Shown piece by piece: positions 25,714 through 40,809 of a stretch of 64,000 nucleotides of DNA. This DNA is from Micromonospora sp. C95. GTDB lineage: Bacteria > Actinomycetota > Actinomycetes > Mycobacteriales > Micromonosporaceae. Every line of letters starts with the position of its first letter. Positions within the stretch are counted from its first letter, which is position 1. The stretch is from NCBI RefSeq assembly GCF_018070465.1, contig NZ_JAGPXT010000020.1, positions 1 to 64,000 on the forward strand, in the 5' to 3' direction. A program made the translations under genes and the position numbers. The notes beneath the pieces are model-generated. The model did not search any database and was not told where the DNA came from. It saw only the letters and a list, made by a program, of their open reading frames with translations.

Positions 25714-26399
25714 CCGCGCTGGTGCGATTCCGGCTCGCCGGCTTTCTGCGTACCGGACGGGCGTTGGCGCCGGTCATGGCCGGCCTGCTCACCCTCGGCA
25801 TCCTGTACGGCGGCGGTCGGGCCCAGCCGGCGGAGGCGTACGGCGTGTCGGCCGTGGTGCTCTTCCCGGTGCTGGCCTGGCAGACCAAGATCCTGCTGGA
25901 CGTGGAGCCGGACGTGCAGCGCCGCCTGGCCCTGGTCGCGGTCGGCCCGGCACGGGAGCAGGCGGCCGGGCTGGTCGCCGCGGTGGTGGCTGGCCTTGGT
26001 CTGGTGGCGGTCGCCCTGGTCTTTCCCTGGTTGGTCGGCGGGGTCGCCGGTCCCAGCCTGCCCGGTGACCTGTCGGTTCCCGCAGGTGTGGCGCTCGGTC
26101 TCTGGGCGCACCTGCTCGCCCTGCCGGCGGCCGTGGCGCTGGGCGCGCTGGCCAGCCGGGTGATCACCCGAAGTGCCGGCTACGGTGTGGCGGTGCTCAC
26201 TCTCGGTACGGTCGGCGTACTTGCGCTCGGCTTCTCGGGGGCCGTCGCGCCGTGGCTGGCGCCACCGCTGCTTCCCACCGCCAGGGCGCTGGTCGGCCCA
26301 CTGCCCGGATCGACGGCGCTGCTGCTGACGGTGTGGGCACTGGCCTGGGCGGCGGTGGTACTGACCGGCTACGCCCGCGTCCGCACCCGGCGCGCTTAG
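25710..26399 (+). CDS. ABC transporter permease-like membrane protein
   Basis: A 229-residue protein with about six transmembrane helices, Leu/Ala/Val-rich, no recognised family beyond an ABC-2-like permease. GTG start overlaps the ATPase stop, so the pair should form one exporter. It contains the segment QTKILLDVEPDVQRRLALVAVG between helices, plausibly a cytoplasmic coupling region. Confidence 0.75.
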   Translation: MTALVRFRLAGFLRTGRALAPVMAGLLTLGILYGGGRAQPAEAYGVSAVVLFPVLAWQTKILLDVEPDVQRRLALVAVGPAREQAAGLVAAVVAGLGLVAVALVFPWLVGGVAGPSLPGDLSVPAGVALGLWAHLLALPAAVALGALASRVITRSAGYGVAVLTLGTVGVLALGFSGAVAPWLAPPLLPTARALVGPLPGSTALLLTVWALAWAAVVLTGYARVRTRRA

Positions 26400-26514
26400 C
26401 CCGTGCCCGAGGAGGCGAGTGGAGTAACCCGCTGGCCGGGATGACGTCGTCGCCGTTCCCGGCCGCCGGTTGGGGACGCACCGGGGGCGATTTGGTGGTC
26501 ACCGGGGGTGTCGC

Positions 26515-26695
26515 GTAGCCTTGTGCGCGAAGTTCCACCCAGAGACCGCTGGTCACCGTGCTCCGGCACGGTCGAAGGTTCCGCGAAGACGGGCGACCCG
26601 CGCAGGGCGGCAAGCGACATCGGCAGCATCCTGTGGTCCGCCGACCACCTGATTGCCGCCGTCCTCGCCCCGTGCGCCCTGCGCCGGGGCTTTTC
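26515..26695 (+). ncRNA. Ribosomal protein L10 leader
   Basis: The 374 bases before rplJ contain an L10-leader-like element. It ends in a clear attenuator: GCCCC at 26667-26671 pairs with GGGGC at 26686-26690, followed by TTTTCTG. Upstream are several small stems. Excess L10 or L10-L12 complex would bind the leader and favour the terminator (known for the L10 leader). The 5' boundary is approximate. Confidence 0.75.
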
Positions 26696-26773
26696 TGTTG
26701 CCGCGACACCTCCGCCCCGTCACAGGCCCCGCCTGCGACGGTGACCGGCCTCGAGCAACGAGAGAGGAGGGAC

Positions 26774-27319
26774 ATGGCGGACAAGCCGATCCGGGCCGAC
26801 AAGGCCACGGCCGTCGCAGAGCTGACCGAGAGCTTCCGGAGCGCGGGTGCCACCGTGCTGACCGAGTACCGCGGTCTGACGGTTTCCCAGCTCACCCAGC
26901 TGCGGCGCTCACTCGGCAAGGAGACCAGCTACACGGTCGCCAAGAACACGCTGGCGAAGCGTGCCGCGGCGGACGCGGGCATCTCCGGCCTTGACGAGCT
27001 GTTCACCGGTCCTACCGCGCTGACTTTCGTTTCGGGCGACGTCGTCGAGGCGGCGAAGGGCCTTCGCGACTTCGCGAAGGCCAACCCGAAGCTCGTCATC
27101 AAGGGCGGTGTCTTCGAGGGCAAGGCCATTTCCGCGGCCGAGGTCACGAAGCTCGCCGACCTGGAGTCCCGCGAGGTGCTGCTGGCCAAGCTGGCCGGCG
27201 CGATGAAGGGCAACCTGAGCAAGGCCGCGGCCCTGTTCCAGGCCCCGCTGTCGAAGACCGCCCGCCTGGCGGCCGCCCTGCAGGACAAGCGCGAGAAGGA
27301 AGGCGCCGAGGCGGCCTGA
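26774..27319 (+). CDS. rplJ: Ribosomal protein L10
   Basis: A 181-residue protein that anchors L7/L12 dimers on the 50S stalk. The N-terminal rRNA-binding domain (TVLTEYRGLTVSQLTQLRR) is clear, and the C-terminal helix that holds L12 ends in an Ala/Lys-rich tail. The ATG at 26774 has GAGAGGAGGG upstream. It is controlled by the L10 leader and pairs with rplL. Confidence 0.96.
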   Translation: MADKPIRADKATAVAELTESFRSAGATVLTEYRGLTVSQLTQLRRSLGKETSYTVAKNTLAKRAAADAGISGLDELFTGPTALTFVSGDVVEAAKGLRDFAKANPKLVIKGGVFEGKAISAAEVTKLADLESREVLLAKLAGAMKGNLSKAAALFQAPLSKTARLAAALQDKREKEGAEAA

Positions 27320-27374
27320 GACCGCGCCGGCGCACCACGTTCTTAGTTTGAACCATTAGGAAAGGACGCCAGAC

Positions 27375-27764
27375 ATGGCGAAGCTCAGCACCGACGAGCT
27401 GCTCGACGCGTTCAAGGAGATGACGCTGATCGAGCTCTCCGAGTTCGTGAAGCAGTTCGAGGAGACCTTCGAGGTCACCGCCGCCGCCCCGGCCGCGATG
27501 ATGATGGCGGGTCCGGCCACCGGTGGCGCCGCTGCCGAGGCCGAGCCGGAGAAGGACGAGTTCGACGTCATCCTCGACGCCGACGGCGGCAAGAAGATCC
27601 AGGTCATCAAGGTCGTGCGTGAGCTGACCGGCCTGGGCCTCAAGGAGGCCAAGGACCTGGTCGAGGCCGCCCCGAAGCCGGTCCTGGAGAAGGTCAACAA
27701 GGAGACCGCGGACAAGGCCAAGGCCAAGCTCGAGGGTGAGGGCGCCAAGGTCACCCTCAAGTGA
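27375..27764 (+). CDS. rplL: Ribosomal protein L7/L12
   Basis: A 129-residue multimeric stalk protein that recruits GTPase factors. The N-terminal dimerisation domain, the Ala/Met/Gly-rich hinge (AAAPAAMMMAG) and the C-terminal domain with KIQVIKVVRELTGLGLKEAKDLVE are all present. AGGAAAGGA lies upstream of the ATG. A strong hairpin follows. Confidence 0.97.
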   Translation: MAKLSTDELLDAFKEMTLIELSEFVKQFEETFEVTAAAPAAMMMAGPATGGAAAEAEPEKDEFDVILDADGGKKIQVIKVVRELTGLGLKEAKDLVEAAPKPVLEKVNKETADKAKAKLEGEGAKVTLK

Positions 27765-27815
27765 CCTGAGTCCCACCTGGCCGTTCCGGCTCGCGTGAGC
27801 CGGGCACCGCACGTC

Positions 27816-27855
27816 GCGGCGGGCGGCGATCCGACAGTGGATCGCCGCCCGCCGT
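27816..27855 (+). terminator. Terminator after rplL
   Basis: A perfect 16-bp stem, extended by one G-T pair, with the 6-base loop GACAGT, 51 bases after the rplL stop. The downstream tail is GTTCCTGG. It separates rplJL from rpoBC, although some read-through is usual. Confidence 0.7.
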
Positions 27856-28176
27856 GTTCCTGGAGCGCCCACAACCGGTATGAGCAGGGCGTCGAACCAG
27901 GTCCGCGCGTGGCGCCCGGTGCCGGCGGGCTCGCCCGTGGGTGGGAAAGAGCGCCCGATGCCGACCGGGGCCCTTGACGCGGCCCTGGACTGCCAGGCAC
28001 GCTGACATCTGCAAGACCTTCCGCGCTTGCGACGGCCACCGCGCGGGTAATGCAGCGGCAGCACCACTCGCCACGCACACCCGAGCGGCCCGGCAGGGAT
28101 GTTGCGTTCCGAGCGGCCCGGTTCGACCCGTTCGAGGGGTCCCGAGGCACGTTCCGCAACAACCTGCGGGGTGGGC

Positions 28177-28205
28177 TGGACAGCGGTTAGCCTCTCGGCT
28201 ACACT
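28177..28205 (+). promoter_or_regulatory. Promoter of rpoB-rpoC
   Basis: TGGACA and TACACT are 17 bases apart, a near-ideal housekeeping promoter. It leaves a leader of about 120 bases before the TTG start of rpoB. The 570-base gap between rplL and rpoB otherwise holds the rplL terminator and no gene; a TTGACG at 27974 may mark a weaker upstream promoter. Confidence 0.7.
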
Positions 28206-28333
28206 GCTAGTTTGCGCTGCCTTCCGACTTGACCCCTGCTCGGAAATGTCCGTTTGTGGATATTTTCTGGTGGGGTCATTGGAGTGCACGCGTACCAGCC
28301 GTTCTGCAGCACCGGTCCTCGGAAGGACGCATC

Positions 28334-31300
28334 TTGGCAGCTTCCCGCCCTGCGAAGACCAGTCGTACGTCGAGCGCATTCGCTCCCCGCCGAGTTTCCT
28401 TCGGTCGGATCACCGAACACCTCGAGGTCCCCAACCTCCTCGCCATTCAAAACGAGTCCTTCGACTGGCTCGTCGGCAACGAGGCTTGGCAGGGCCGGTC
28501 GGCGAACGACCCGCACGCACGCTCGGGTCTCGCGGAAATCCTCGACGAGATCAGTCCCATTGAGGACTTCTCCGGCACCATGTCGCTCTCCTTCTCGGCG
28601 CCTCGCTTCGACGAGGTCAAGGCCTCGATCGAGGAGTGCAAGGAGAAGGACCTCACCTACTGCGCGCCACTGTTCGTGACCGCGGAGTTCACCAACAACA
28701 CCACCGGCGAGATCAAGAGCCAGACGGTGTTCATGGGTGACTTCCCGATGATGACGCCGAAGGGCACCTTCATCATCAACGGCACCGAGCGCGTGGTGGT
28801 CAGCCAGCTCGTCCGTTCGCCGGGCGTGTACTTCGACAAGCAGCCGGACAAGACCTCCGACCGCGACCTCTCCAGCGTCAAGGTGATCCCGAGTCGGGGT
28901 GCCTGGCTGGAGTTCGACATCGACAAGCGCGACACGGTCGGCGTTCGCATCGACCGTAAGCGTCGGCAGGCCGTCACGGTGCTGCTCAAGGCCATCGGAT
29001 GGTCGGCCGAGCAGATCCGTGAGAAGTTCGGCTGGTCCGAGCTGATGATGACCACGCTCGAGAAGGACCACATCGCCGGCCAGGACGAGGCGCTGCTAGA
29101 CATCTACCGCAAGCTGCGCCCTGGCGAGCCGCCGACCCGCGAGAACGCCCAGACCCTGCTCGACAACCTCTTCTTCAACCCGAAGCGGTACGACGTAGCC
29201 AAGGTCGGGCGGTACAAGTTCAACAAGAAGCTCGAGCTGGACGTGCCGATCACCACCGGCACGCTGACCGAGGACGACATCGTCGCCACCGTGGAGTACC
29301 TCTGCCGGCTGCACGCCGGTGAGGAGGGCTACGAGGCCGACGACATCGACCACTTCGGCAACCGGCGGCTGCGTACCGTGGGCGAGCTGATCCAGAACCA
29401 GGTTCGGGTCGGCCTGTCCCGGATGGAGCGGGTCGTCCGGGAGCGGATGACCACCCAGGACGTCGAGGCGATCACGCCGCAGACCCTGATCAACATCCGT
29501 CCGGTCGTCGCCGCGATCCGGGAGTTCTTCGGCACCTCGCAGCTGTCCCAGTTCATGGACCAGACCAACCCGCTGGCGGGCCTGACCCACCGGCGACGGC
29601 TGAGCGCGCTCGGCCCGGGTGGTCTGTCCCGGGAGCGGGCCGGCTTCGAGGTCCGCGACGTGCACCCGTCCCACTACGGCCGGATGTGCCCGATCGAGAC
29701 GCCGGAAGGCCCGAACATCGGTCTGATCGGCGCGCTGTCCACCTTCGCCCGGGTCAACCCGTTCGGCTTCATCGAGACGCCGTACCGGAAGGTCATCGAC
29801 GGTCGGGTCACCGACCAGATCGACTACCTGACCGCGGACGAGGAGGACCGGTTCGTCAAGGCGCAGGCCAACGCCCCGCTGCGGGCCGACGGCTCGTTCG
29901 CCGAGGACCGCGTCCTGGTCCGGCGTAAGGGCGGCGAGACCGAGGACGTCACGCCGGCCGCCGTGGACTACATGGACGTGTCGCCGCGGCAGATGACCTC
30001 GGTCGCCACCGCGATGATCCCGTTCCTGGAGCACGACGACGCGAACCGGGCCCTGATGGGCGCGAACATGCAGCGTCAGGCGGTGCCGCTGGTCAAGGCC
30101 GAGTCCCCGCTGGTCGGCACCGGCATGGAGTACCGTGCCGCGGTCGACGCCGGTGACGTGGTCGTGGCCGAGGTCGGTGGCGTGGTCGAGGACCTCTGCG
30201 CCGACTACATCACCGTTCACCAGGACGACGGCCACCGCCGGACGTACCTCCTGCACAAGTTCCGTCGCTCCAACGCCGGCTCCTGCGTGAACCAGAAGCC
30301 GGTCGTCTTCGAGGGTGACCGGGTCGAGGCCGGCCAGGTCATCGCGGACGGTCCGTGCACCGACGAGGGCGAGATGGCGCTCGGGCGAAACCTGCTCGTG
30401 GCGTTCATGACCTGGGAGGGGCACAACTACGAGGACGCGATCATCCTGTCGCAGCGCCTCGTGCAGCAGGACGTGCTCACCTCGATCCACATCGAGGAGC
30501 ACGAGGTCGACGCGCGGGACACCAAGCTCGGCCCGGAGGAGATCACCCGCGACATTCCGAACGTCAGCGAGGAGATGCTCGCCGACCTGGACGAGCGCGG
30601 GATCATCCGGATCGGCGCCGAGGTCGTCCCCGGCGACATCCTGGTCGGCAAGGTCACGCCCAAGGGTGAGACCGAGCTGACCCCGGAGGAGCGGCTGCTT
30701 CGCGCGATCTTCGGCGAGAAGGCGCGCGAGGTCCGGGACACCTCCCTGAAGGTGCCGCACGGCGAGACCGGCACGGTCATCGGCGTGCGTACCTTCTCCC
30801 GGGAGGACGGCGACGAGTTGCCGCCGGGCGTGAACGAGCTGGTCCGGGTCTACGTCGCCCAGAAGCGGAAGATCCAGGACGGTGACAAGCTCGCCGGCCG
30901 CCACGGCAACAAGGGCGTCATCTCCAAGATCCTGCCGGTCGAGGACATGCCGTTCCTGGAGGACGGCACCCCGGTCGACATCGTGCTCAACCCGCTGGGT
31001 GTGCCGAGCCGGATGAACATCGGCCAGGTGCTGGAGACGCACCTGGGCTGGGTGGCCAAGACGGGTTGGCAGGTCGAGGGGGACGACGCCGAGTGGAAGC
31101 GCCAGCTCCAGGGCATCGGCGCCGACTCCTCCGAGCCGGACACCAACGTGGCCACCCCGGTCTTCGACGGTGCCCGCGAGGAGGAGATCTCCGGTCTGCT
31201 CGCCTCGACCCTGCCCAACCGGGACGGTCGGCAGCTGATCGGTTCCTCCGGCAAGGCGCAGTTGTTCGACGGTCGCTCCGGTGAGCCGCTGCCCGACCCG

Positions 31301-31765
31301 ATCGCGGTCGGCTACATCTACATCCTGAAGCTCAACCACCTGGTCGACGACAAGATCCACGCTCGGTCGACCGGTCCGTACTCGATGATCACGCAGCAGC
31401 CGCTGGGTGGTAAGGCGCAGTTCGGTGGCCAGCGCTTCGGTGAGATGGAGTGCTGGGCGATGCAGGCCTACGGTGCCGCGTACGCCCTGCAGGAGCTGCT
31501 GACGATCAAGTCCGACGACGTTCTCGGCCGGGTGAAGGTCTACGAGGCCATCGTCAAGGGCGAGAACATCCCGGAGCCGGGCATCCCGGAGTCGTTCAAG
31601 GTGCTGCTCAAGGAGCTGCAGTCGCTGTGCCTCAACGTCGAGGTGCTGTCCAGCGACGGCGTGGCCCTGGAGATGCGCGAGACCGACGACGAGGTGTTCC
31701 GGGCTGCGGAGGAACTGGGTATCGACCTGTCCCGGCGCGAGCCGAGCTCGGTCGAGGAAGTGTGA
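28334..31765 (+). CDS. rpoB: RNA polymerase subunit beta
   Basis: The 1143-residue beta subunit. The TTG at 28334 gives the actinobacterial start AASRPAKTSRT and has GGAAGGA seven bases upstream; upstream in-frame sequence is not conserved-looking. The rifampicin region at about 401-431 reads GTSQLSQFMDQTNPLAGLTH: Thr411 and Ala415 stand where E. coli has Asn518 and Ser522, and Arg420 replaces Lys527, while His419 (526) and Ser424 (531) are kept. The C-terminal GEMECWAMQAYGAAYALQEL is complete. Confidence 0.97.
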   Translation: MAASRPAKTSRTSSAFAPRRVSFGRITEHLEVPNLLAIQNESFDWLVGNEAWQGRSANDPHARSGLAEILDEISPIEDFSGTMSLSFSAPRFDEVKASIEECKEKDLTYCAPLFVTAEFTNNTTGEIKSQTVFMGDFPMMTPKGTFIINGTERVVVSQLVRSPGVYFDKQPDKTSDRDLSSVKVIPSRGAWLEFDIDKRDTVGVRIDRKRRQAVTVLLKAIGWSAEQIREKFGWSELMMTTLEKDHIAGQDEALLDIYRKLRPGEPPTRENAQTLLDNLFFNPKRYDVAKVGRYKFNKKLELDVPITTGTLTEDDIVATVEYLCRLHAGEEGYEADDIDHFGNRRLRTVGELIQNQVRVGLSRMERVVRERMTTQDVEAITPQTLINIRPVVAAIREFFGTSQLSQFMDQTNPLAGLTHRRRLSALGPGGLSRERAGFEVRDVHPSHYGRMCPIETPEGPNIGLIGALSTFARVNPFGFIETPYRKVIDGRVTDQIDYLTADEEDRFVKAQANAPLRADGSFAEDRVLVRRKGGETEDVTPAAVDYMDVSPRQMTSVATAMIPFLEHDDANRALMGANMQRQAVPLVKAESPLVGTGMEYRAAVDAGDVVVAEVGGVVEDLCADYITVHQDDGHRRTYLLHKFRRSNAGSCVNQKPVVFEGDRVEAGQVIADGPCTDEGEMALGRNLLVAFMTWEGHNYEDAIILSQRLVQQDVLTSIHIEEHEVDARDTKLGPEEITRDIPNVSEEMLADLDERGIIRIGAEVVPGDILVGKVTPKGETELTPEERLLRAIFGEKAREVRDTSLKVPHGETGTVIGVRTFSREDGDELPPGVNELVRVYVAQKRKIQDGDKLAGRHGNKGVISKILPVEDMPFLEDGTPVDIVLNPLGVPSRMNIGQVLETHLGWVAKTGWQVEGDDAEWKRQLQGIGADSSEPDTNVATPVFDGAREEEISGLLASTLPNRDGRQLIGSSGKAQLFDGRSGEPLPDPIAVGYIYILKLNHLVDDKIHARSTGPYSMITQQPLGGKAQFGGQRFGEMECWAMQAYGAAYALQELLTIKSDDVLGRVKVYEAIVKGENIPEPGIPESFKVLLKELQSLCLNVEVLSSDGVALEMRETDDEVFRAAEELGIDLSRREPSSVEEV

Positions 31766-31771
31766 CGTTGG

Positions 31772-31843
31772 GGTTTCGGGGCGGGGCGACCCACTCCGGG
31801 CGGTCAGGCTTGATCCCTTCGTGGGTCACCCCGCCCCGAAACC
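31772..31843 (+). repeat. 72-base hairpin between rpoB and rpoC
   Basis: A perfect 15-bp stem (GGTTTCGGGGCGGGG with its complement), one C/A mismatch and a further 7-bp stem (GACCCAC/GTGGGTC) enclose a 26-base loop. It starts 7 bases after the rpoB stop and ends 50 bases before the rpoC start. No U tract follows. It may be an attenuator, an RNase III site or a repeated intergenic element. Confidence 0.7.
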
Positions 31844-31893
31844 AAAACCCGGTGAGCTGCTGACGCACCAAGCGACGTGTGAGGGATTTGAAC

Positions 31894-35808
<3,915 letters not shown>

Positions 35809-35825
35809 ACCGTGCGGTGACATGG

Positions 35826-35855
35826 GAGGCCCCGGCGTTTCCGCGCCGGGGCCTC
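35826..35855 (+). terminator. Terminator after rpoC
   Basis: A perfect 12-bp stem (GAGGCCCCGGCG and its complement) with a 6-base loop, followed by TTCGTGTTT. Confidence 0.8.
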
Positions 35856-35937
35856 TTCGTGTTTCCCCGGGGGTGTCCGTGGGCGCGGTATGTCGTGCTG
35901 CGGGTACGACGCGGACACCTGCCGACGGAGGCATCAT

Positions 35938-36309
35938 GTGGTCATGACGATCGCACCTGGCTCGGCGCCCCTCGCGCCGGCACCACGTCACCCGCTCGAC
36001 CCGGATCCGGTCCGGGCGACCAAGGCCCGGGCGGTCTTCGCCCTCGGTCTGATGGCGGCTATGACGGGGCTGCTGATCGGTGGTGTGGTGCCGGCCACGG
36101 TGGCCCTGCACCTGGCTCGACAAGCGCGCCGCGAAGCGTACGCCTCGGCGGGTTTCCTGACCGGTGCGGCCTGGCTGCGCCGGGGCGAGCGGCTGGCCTG
36201 GACGGGCCTGGTGCTGGTCGCGGTCAGCCTGGTGGTGGCGTTGGTGATCGGGATCATCCAGCTCGCCGAGGCGCCGTACGGGCAGGACTTCGCGCCGAAC
36301 GTCGACTGA
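35938..36309 (+). CDS. Small two- to three-pass membrane protein
   Basis: About 123 residues of unknown function, with a Pro/Ala-rich start and transmembrane helices around residues 35-60 and 85-110. It resembles DUF4190-type proteins, as does the next gene. The GTG at 35938 is spaced 6 bases from GGAGG; the ATG at 35944 is an alternative start. Confidence 0.65.
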   Translation: MVMTIAPGSAPLAPAPRHPLDPDPVRATKARAVFALGLMAAMTGLLIGGVVPATVALHLARQARREAYASAGFLTGAAWLRRGERLAWTGLVLVAVSLVVALVIGIIQLAEAPYGQDFAPNVD

Positions 36310-36418
36310 CAGGGCGCGACCACGGTCCCCGCGCCCGGCATCGAAGGGCTGACCGCCGACGGTAGCCTGACCGGTGTCGTCGCGCGGTGCGGGGACGCTG
36401 CCCGACAAGGAGGATCCC

Positions 36419-37093
36419 GTGACGGAACCGGCGCGTCCCGACGGCGGCGAAGCCGCTCAGTCCTCCGCAGGGCGCCCCGAGGCCGACCTGACGGGATGGG
36501 CCCGGCCCGAGCCGGAGCAGACCGTCCCGCCGACCTCCCCGCCTGCGACGGGCGCCACGCCTGCTCACCCGCCTCCCGGCCAGCCGACCGCTGGCGCTCC
36601 CACCGTCGGACCGGTGCCGGGGACGCCGGTGGCTCCAGCGTGGCCCGCCGGCGGTTCGGGCTGGATGCCGCCACCACCACCCGCGCAGGAACGTCCCCGA
36701 CCGCCGAAGCGGGTCGAACCGGTGCCGGGGACTCCGTTCGCGGTGGTGCATCTCGACGTGCCCCCGGTCGCGTCGGGCCTGGCGGTCGGCTCGTTGGTGG
36801 CGGGCATCACCTCGATCCTGGTCTCGGTCCTGGTCATCTGCTTCGGCGCGATCGGGGGAGGGGCGAACGGCGCCTGGGCGGCGGGTGCCTTCGCCGCACT
36901 GGGTGGCCTCACCGGCGCGGGCGCCGTGGTGGCGGGCCTGCTCGGAATGCGGCAGATCCGGCGTCCGGCGCCCCCGCCGGCGGTCCGCTTCAGCGGCCGT
37001 GGCCTGGCCATCGCGGGGATCAGTTGTGGCGGGGCCGGAGTGCTGCTCTGCCTGGTGGGGGTGGGACTGGCGCTGTTGCTGGCGCTTACCTAG
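36419..37093 (+). CDS. DUF4190-like membrane protein with Pro-rich N-terminus
   Basis: A 224-residue protein. The first 110 residues are Pro/Gly/Ala-rich and likely disordered. The rest has three to four hydrophobic helices in the DUF4190-type arrangement (SGLAVGSLVAGITSILVS ... GRGLAIAGISCGGAGVLL). GTG start with AAGGAGG seven bases upstream. It follows another small membrane protein. No function can be assigned. Confidence 0.75.
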   Translation: MTEPARPDGGEAAQSSAGRPEADLTGWARPEPEQTVPPTSPPATGATPAHPPPGQPTAGAPTVGPVPGTPVAPAWPAGGSGWMPPPPPAQERPRPPKRVEPVPGTPFAVVHLDVPPVASGLAVGSLVAGITSILVSVLVICFGAIGGGANGAWAAGAFAALGGLTGAGAVVAGLLGMRQIRRPAPPPAVRFSGRGLAIAGISCGGAGVLLCLVGVGLALLLALT

Positions 37094-37236
37094 CCGGCGG
37101 CGAGGCGGGCCGGCTCGGGGGCTCGCGGGCCGGTTTCCGGCAGAGCCGGTACACTTGTGTTCGTAGGTGCCCATCACGGGCGGGCGGTTGACAGAAACCA
37201 GCCGGCAGGCGGTGCGACGTCGGCAGGTCTTTCGTT

Positions 37237-37265
37237 TTGACCTGCGCGGCTGTGGTAGGTACTCT
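37237..37265 (+). promoter_or_regulatory. Promoter of the rpsL (str) operon
   Basis: TTGACC and TACTCT are 17 bases apart, an excellent match, about 300 bases before rpsL. The 474-base gap before rpsL holds this promoter and a long leader with no gene. TACACT at about 37149 may be another -10 box. Confidence 0.7.
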
Positions 37266-37567
37266 TTCCCCTTGTGCCCGGGCCCGCCCGGGCAACTCGT
37301 GCGTGCGCTGGAGCCGGTGAGCCGGCATCCGGGTCGCACCACGACTGAGCCAGAAGATCCGGCCTGCGGCGATCCGTGTGCCGGTGACAAACCCCCGGAC
37401 TGCGCGTGAGCGCCGGACGGGAACCGTGAGTTTGGCGACACGCCCGACCGCGGGTGCCGGGACCGCCGTGAGGTGGCCCTGGTCGGAATGTAGGAGAGCC
37501 GGTCACGAGATCGGCTACGGCAGACGGCGCGGCCGCGAGCAGCGGCCGAAGGGAGCGGAGAAACCCG

Positions 37568-37942
<375 letters not shown>

Positions 37943-37943
37943 C

Positions 37944-38414
37944 ATGCCGCGTAAGGGACCTGCTCCGCGGCGACCGCTGGTCGCTGACCCGGTGTACAAC
38001 TCGCCGCTGGTCACGCAGCTGGTGAACAAGATCCTGCTGCGCGGCAAGCGTCAGCTCGCCGAGCGCGTCGTCTACGCCGCCCTGGAGGGCTGCCGGGAGA
38101 AGTCCGGCACCGACCCGGTCGTCACCCTCAAGCGCGCCATGGACAACGTCAAGCCGACCCTCGAGGTACGCAGCCGCCGTGTCGGTGGCGCGACCTACCA
38201 GGTTCCGGTCGAGGTGCGGCCGGCCCGGGCCACCACGCTGGGCCTGCGCTGGCTGGTGACCTACGCCCGCGCCCGGCGTGAGAAGACGATGATCGAGCGG
38301 CTGATGAACGAGCTGCTGGACGCGAGCAACGGCCTCGGTGCCGCCGTCAAGCGGCGCGAGGACACGCACAAGATGGCCGAGTCCAACAAGGCCTTCGCGC
38401 ACTACCGCTGGTAA
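37944..38414 (+). CDS. rpsG: Ribosomal protein S7
   Basis: A 156-residue primary 16S rRNA-binding protein of the 30S head, start MPRKGPAPRRP. It begins one base after the rpsL stop. In other bacteria S7 represses the str operon. Confidence 0.97.
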   Translation: MPRKGPAPRRPLVADPVYNSPLVTQLVNKILLRGKRQLAERVVYAALEGCREKSGTDPVVTLKRAMDNVKPTLEVRSRRVGGATYQVPVEVRPARATTLGLRWLVTYARARREKTMIERLMNELLDASNGLGAAVKRREDTHKMAESNKAFAHYRW

Positions 38415-38420
38415 CACCCT

Positions 38421-38448
38421 GGTCCCGGCGCCATCCGGTGCCGGGACC
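38421..38448 (+). terminator. Hairpin between rpsG and fusA
   Basis: A 12-bp stem (GGTCCCGGCGCC with GGTGCCGGGACC, one G-T pair) closes a 4-base loop. No U tract follows, so it may attenuate or mark RNA processing. Confidence 0.5.
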
Positions 38449-38488
38449 GCCACCAGTTGTGTCGAGACGACGATAAGTAGGGATTGAA

Positions 38489-40585
<2,097 letters not shown>

Positions 40586-40610
40586 CGCTCACCTGACGTG
40601 ATCGGATGAT

Positions 40611-40659
40611 CCGACGGTGGTCGCGGGAGGAGTTCCCCGACCGCGACCACCTCGGTCGG
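40611..40659 (+). terminator. Hairpin between fusA and tuf
   Basis: GGTGGTCGCGG pairs with CCGCGACCACC (11 bp, 14-base loop), extended by CCGAC/GTCGG outside a small bulge. The tail ATTGTGTG is T-rich. It lies 26 bases after fusA and about 150 bases before tuf, so tuf may have its own promoter. Confidence 0.55.
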
Positions 40660-40809
40660 ATTGTGTGAATTCCGGGCCTGTAGGCTTCATCGCCGCAGAA
40701 CCCACAAAAGCTCTCCGGCCGCCAGGCCGGAAAGGCTGTCGACAGAGTCCTAAGCGCCGTTCCTGGCGTGCCGGGGCGAACGAACCAAGAAGTCCACAGG
40801 AGGACACCA

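Noticed and set aside
29096..31360. Long antisense frame opposite rpoB
   Set aside because: Same reason: antisense shadow of a conserved gene, no domain.
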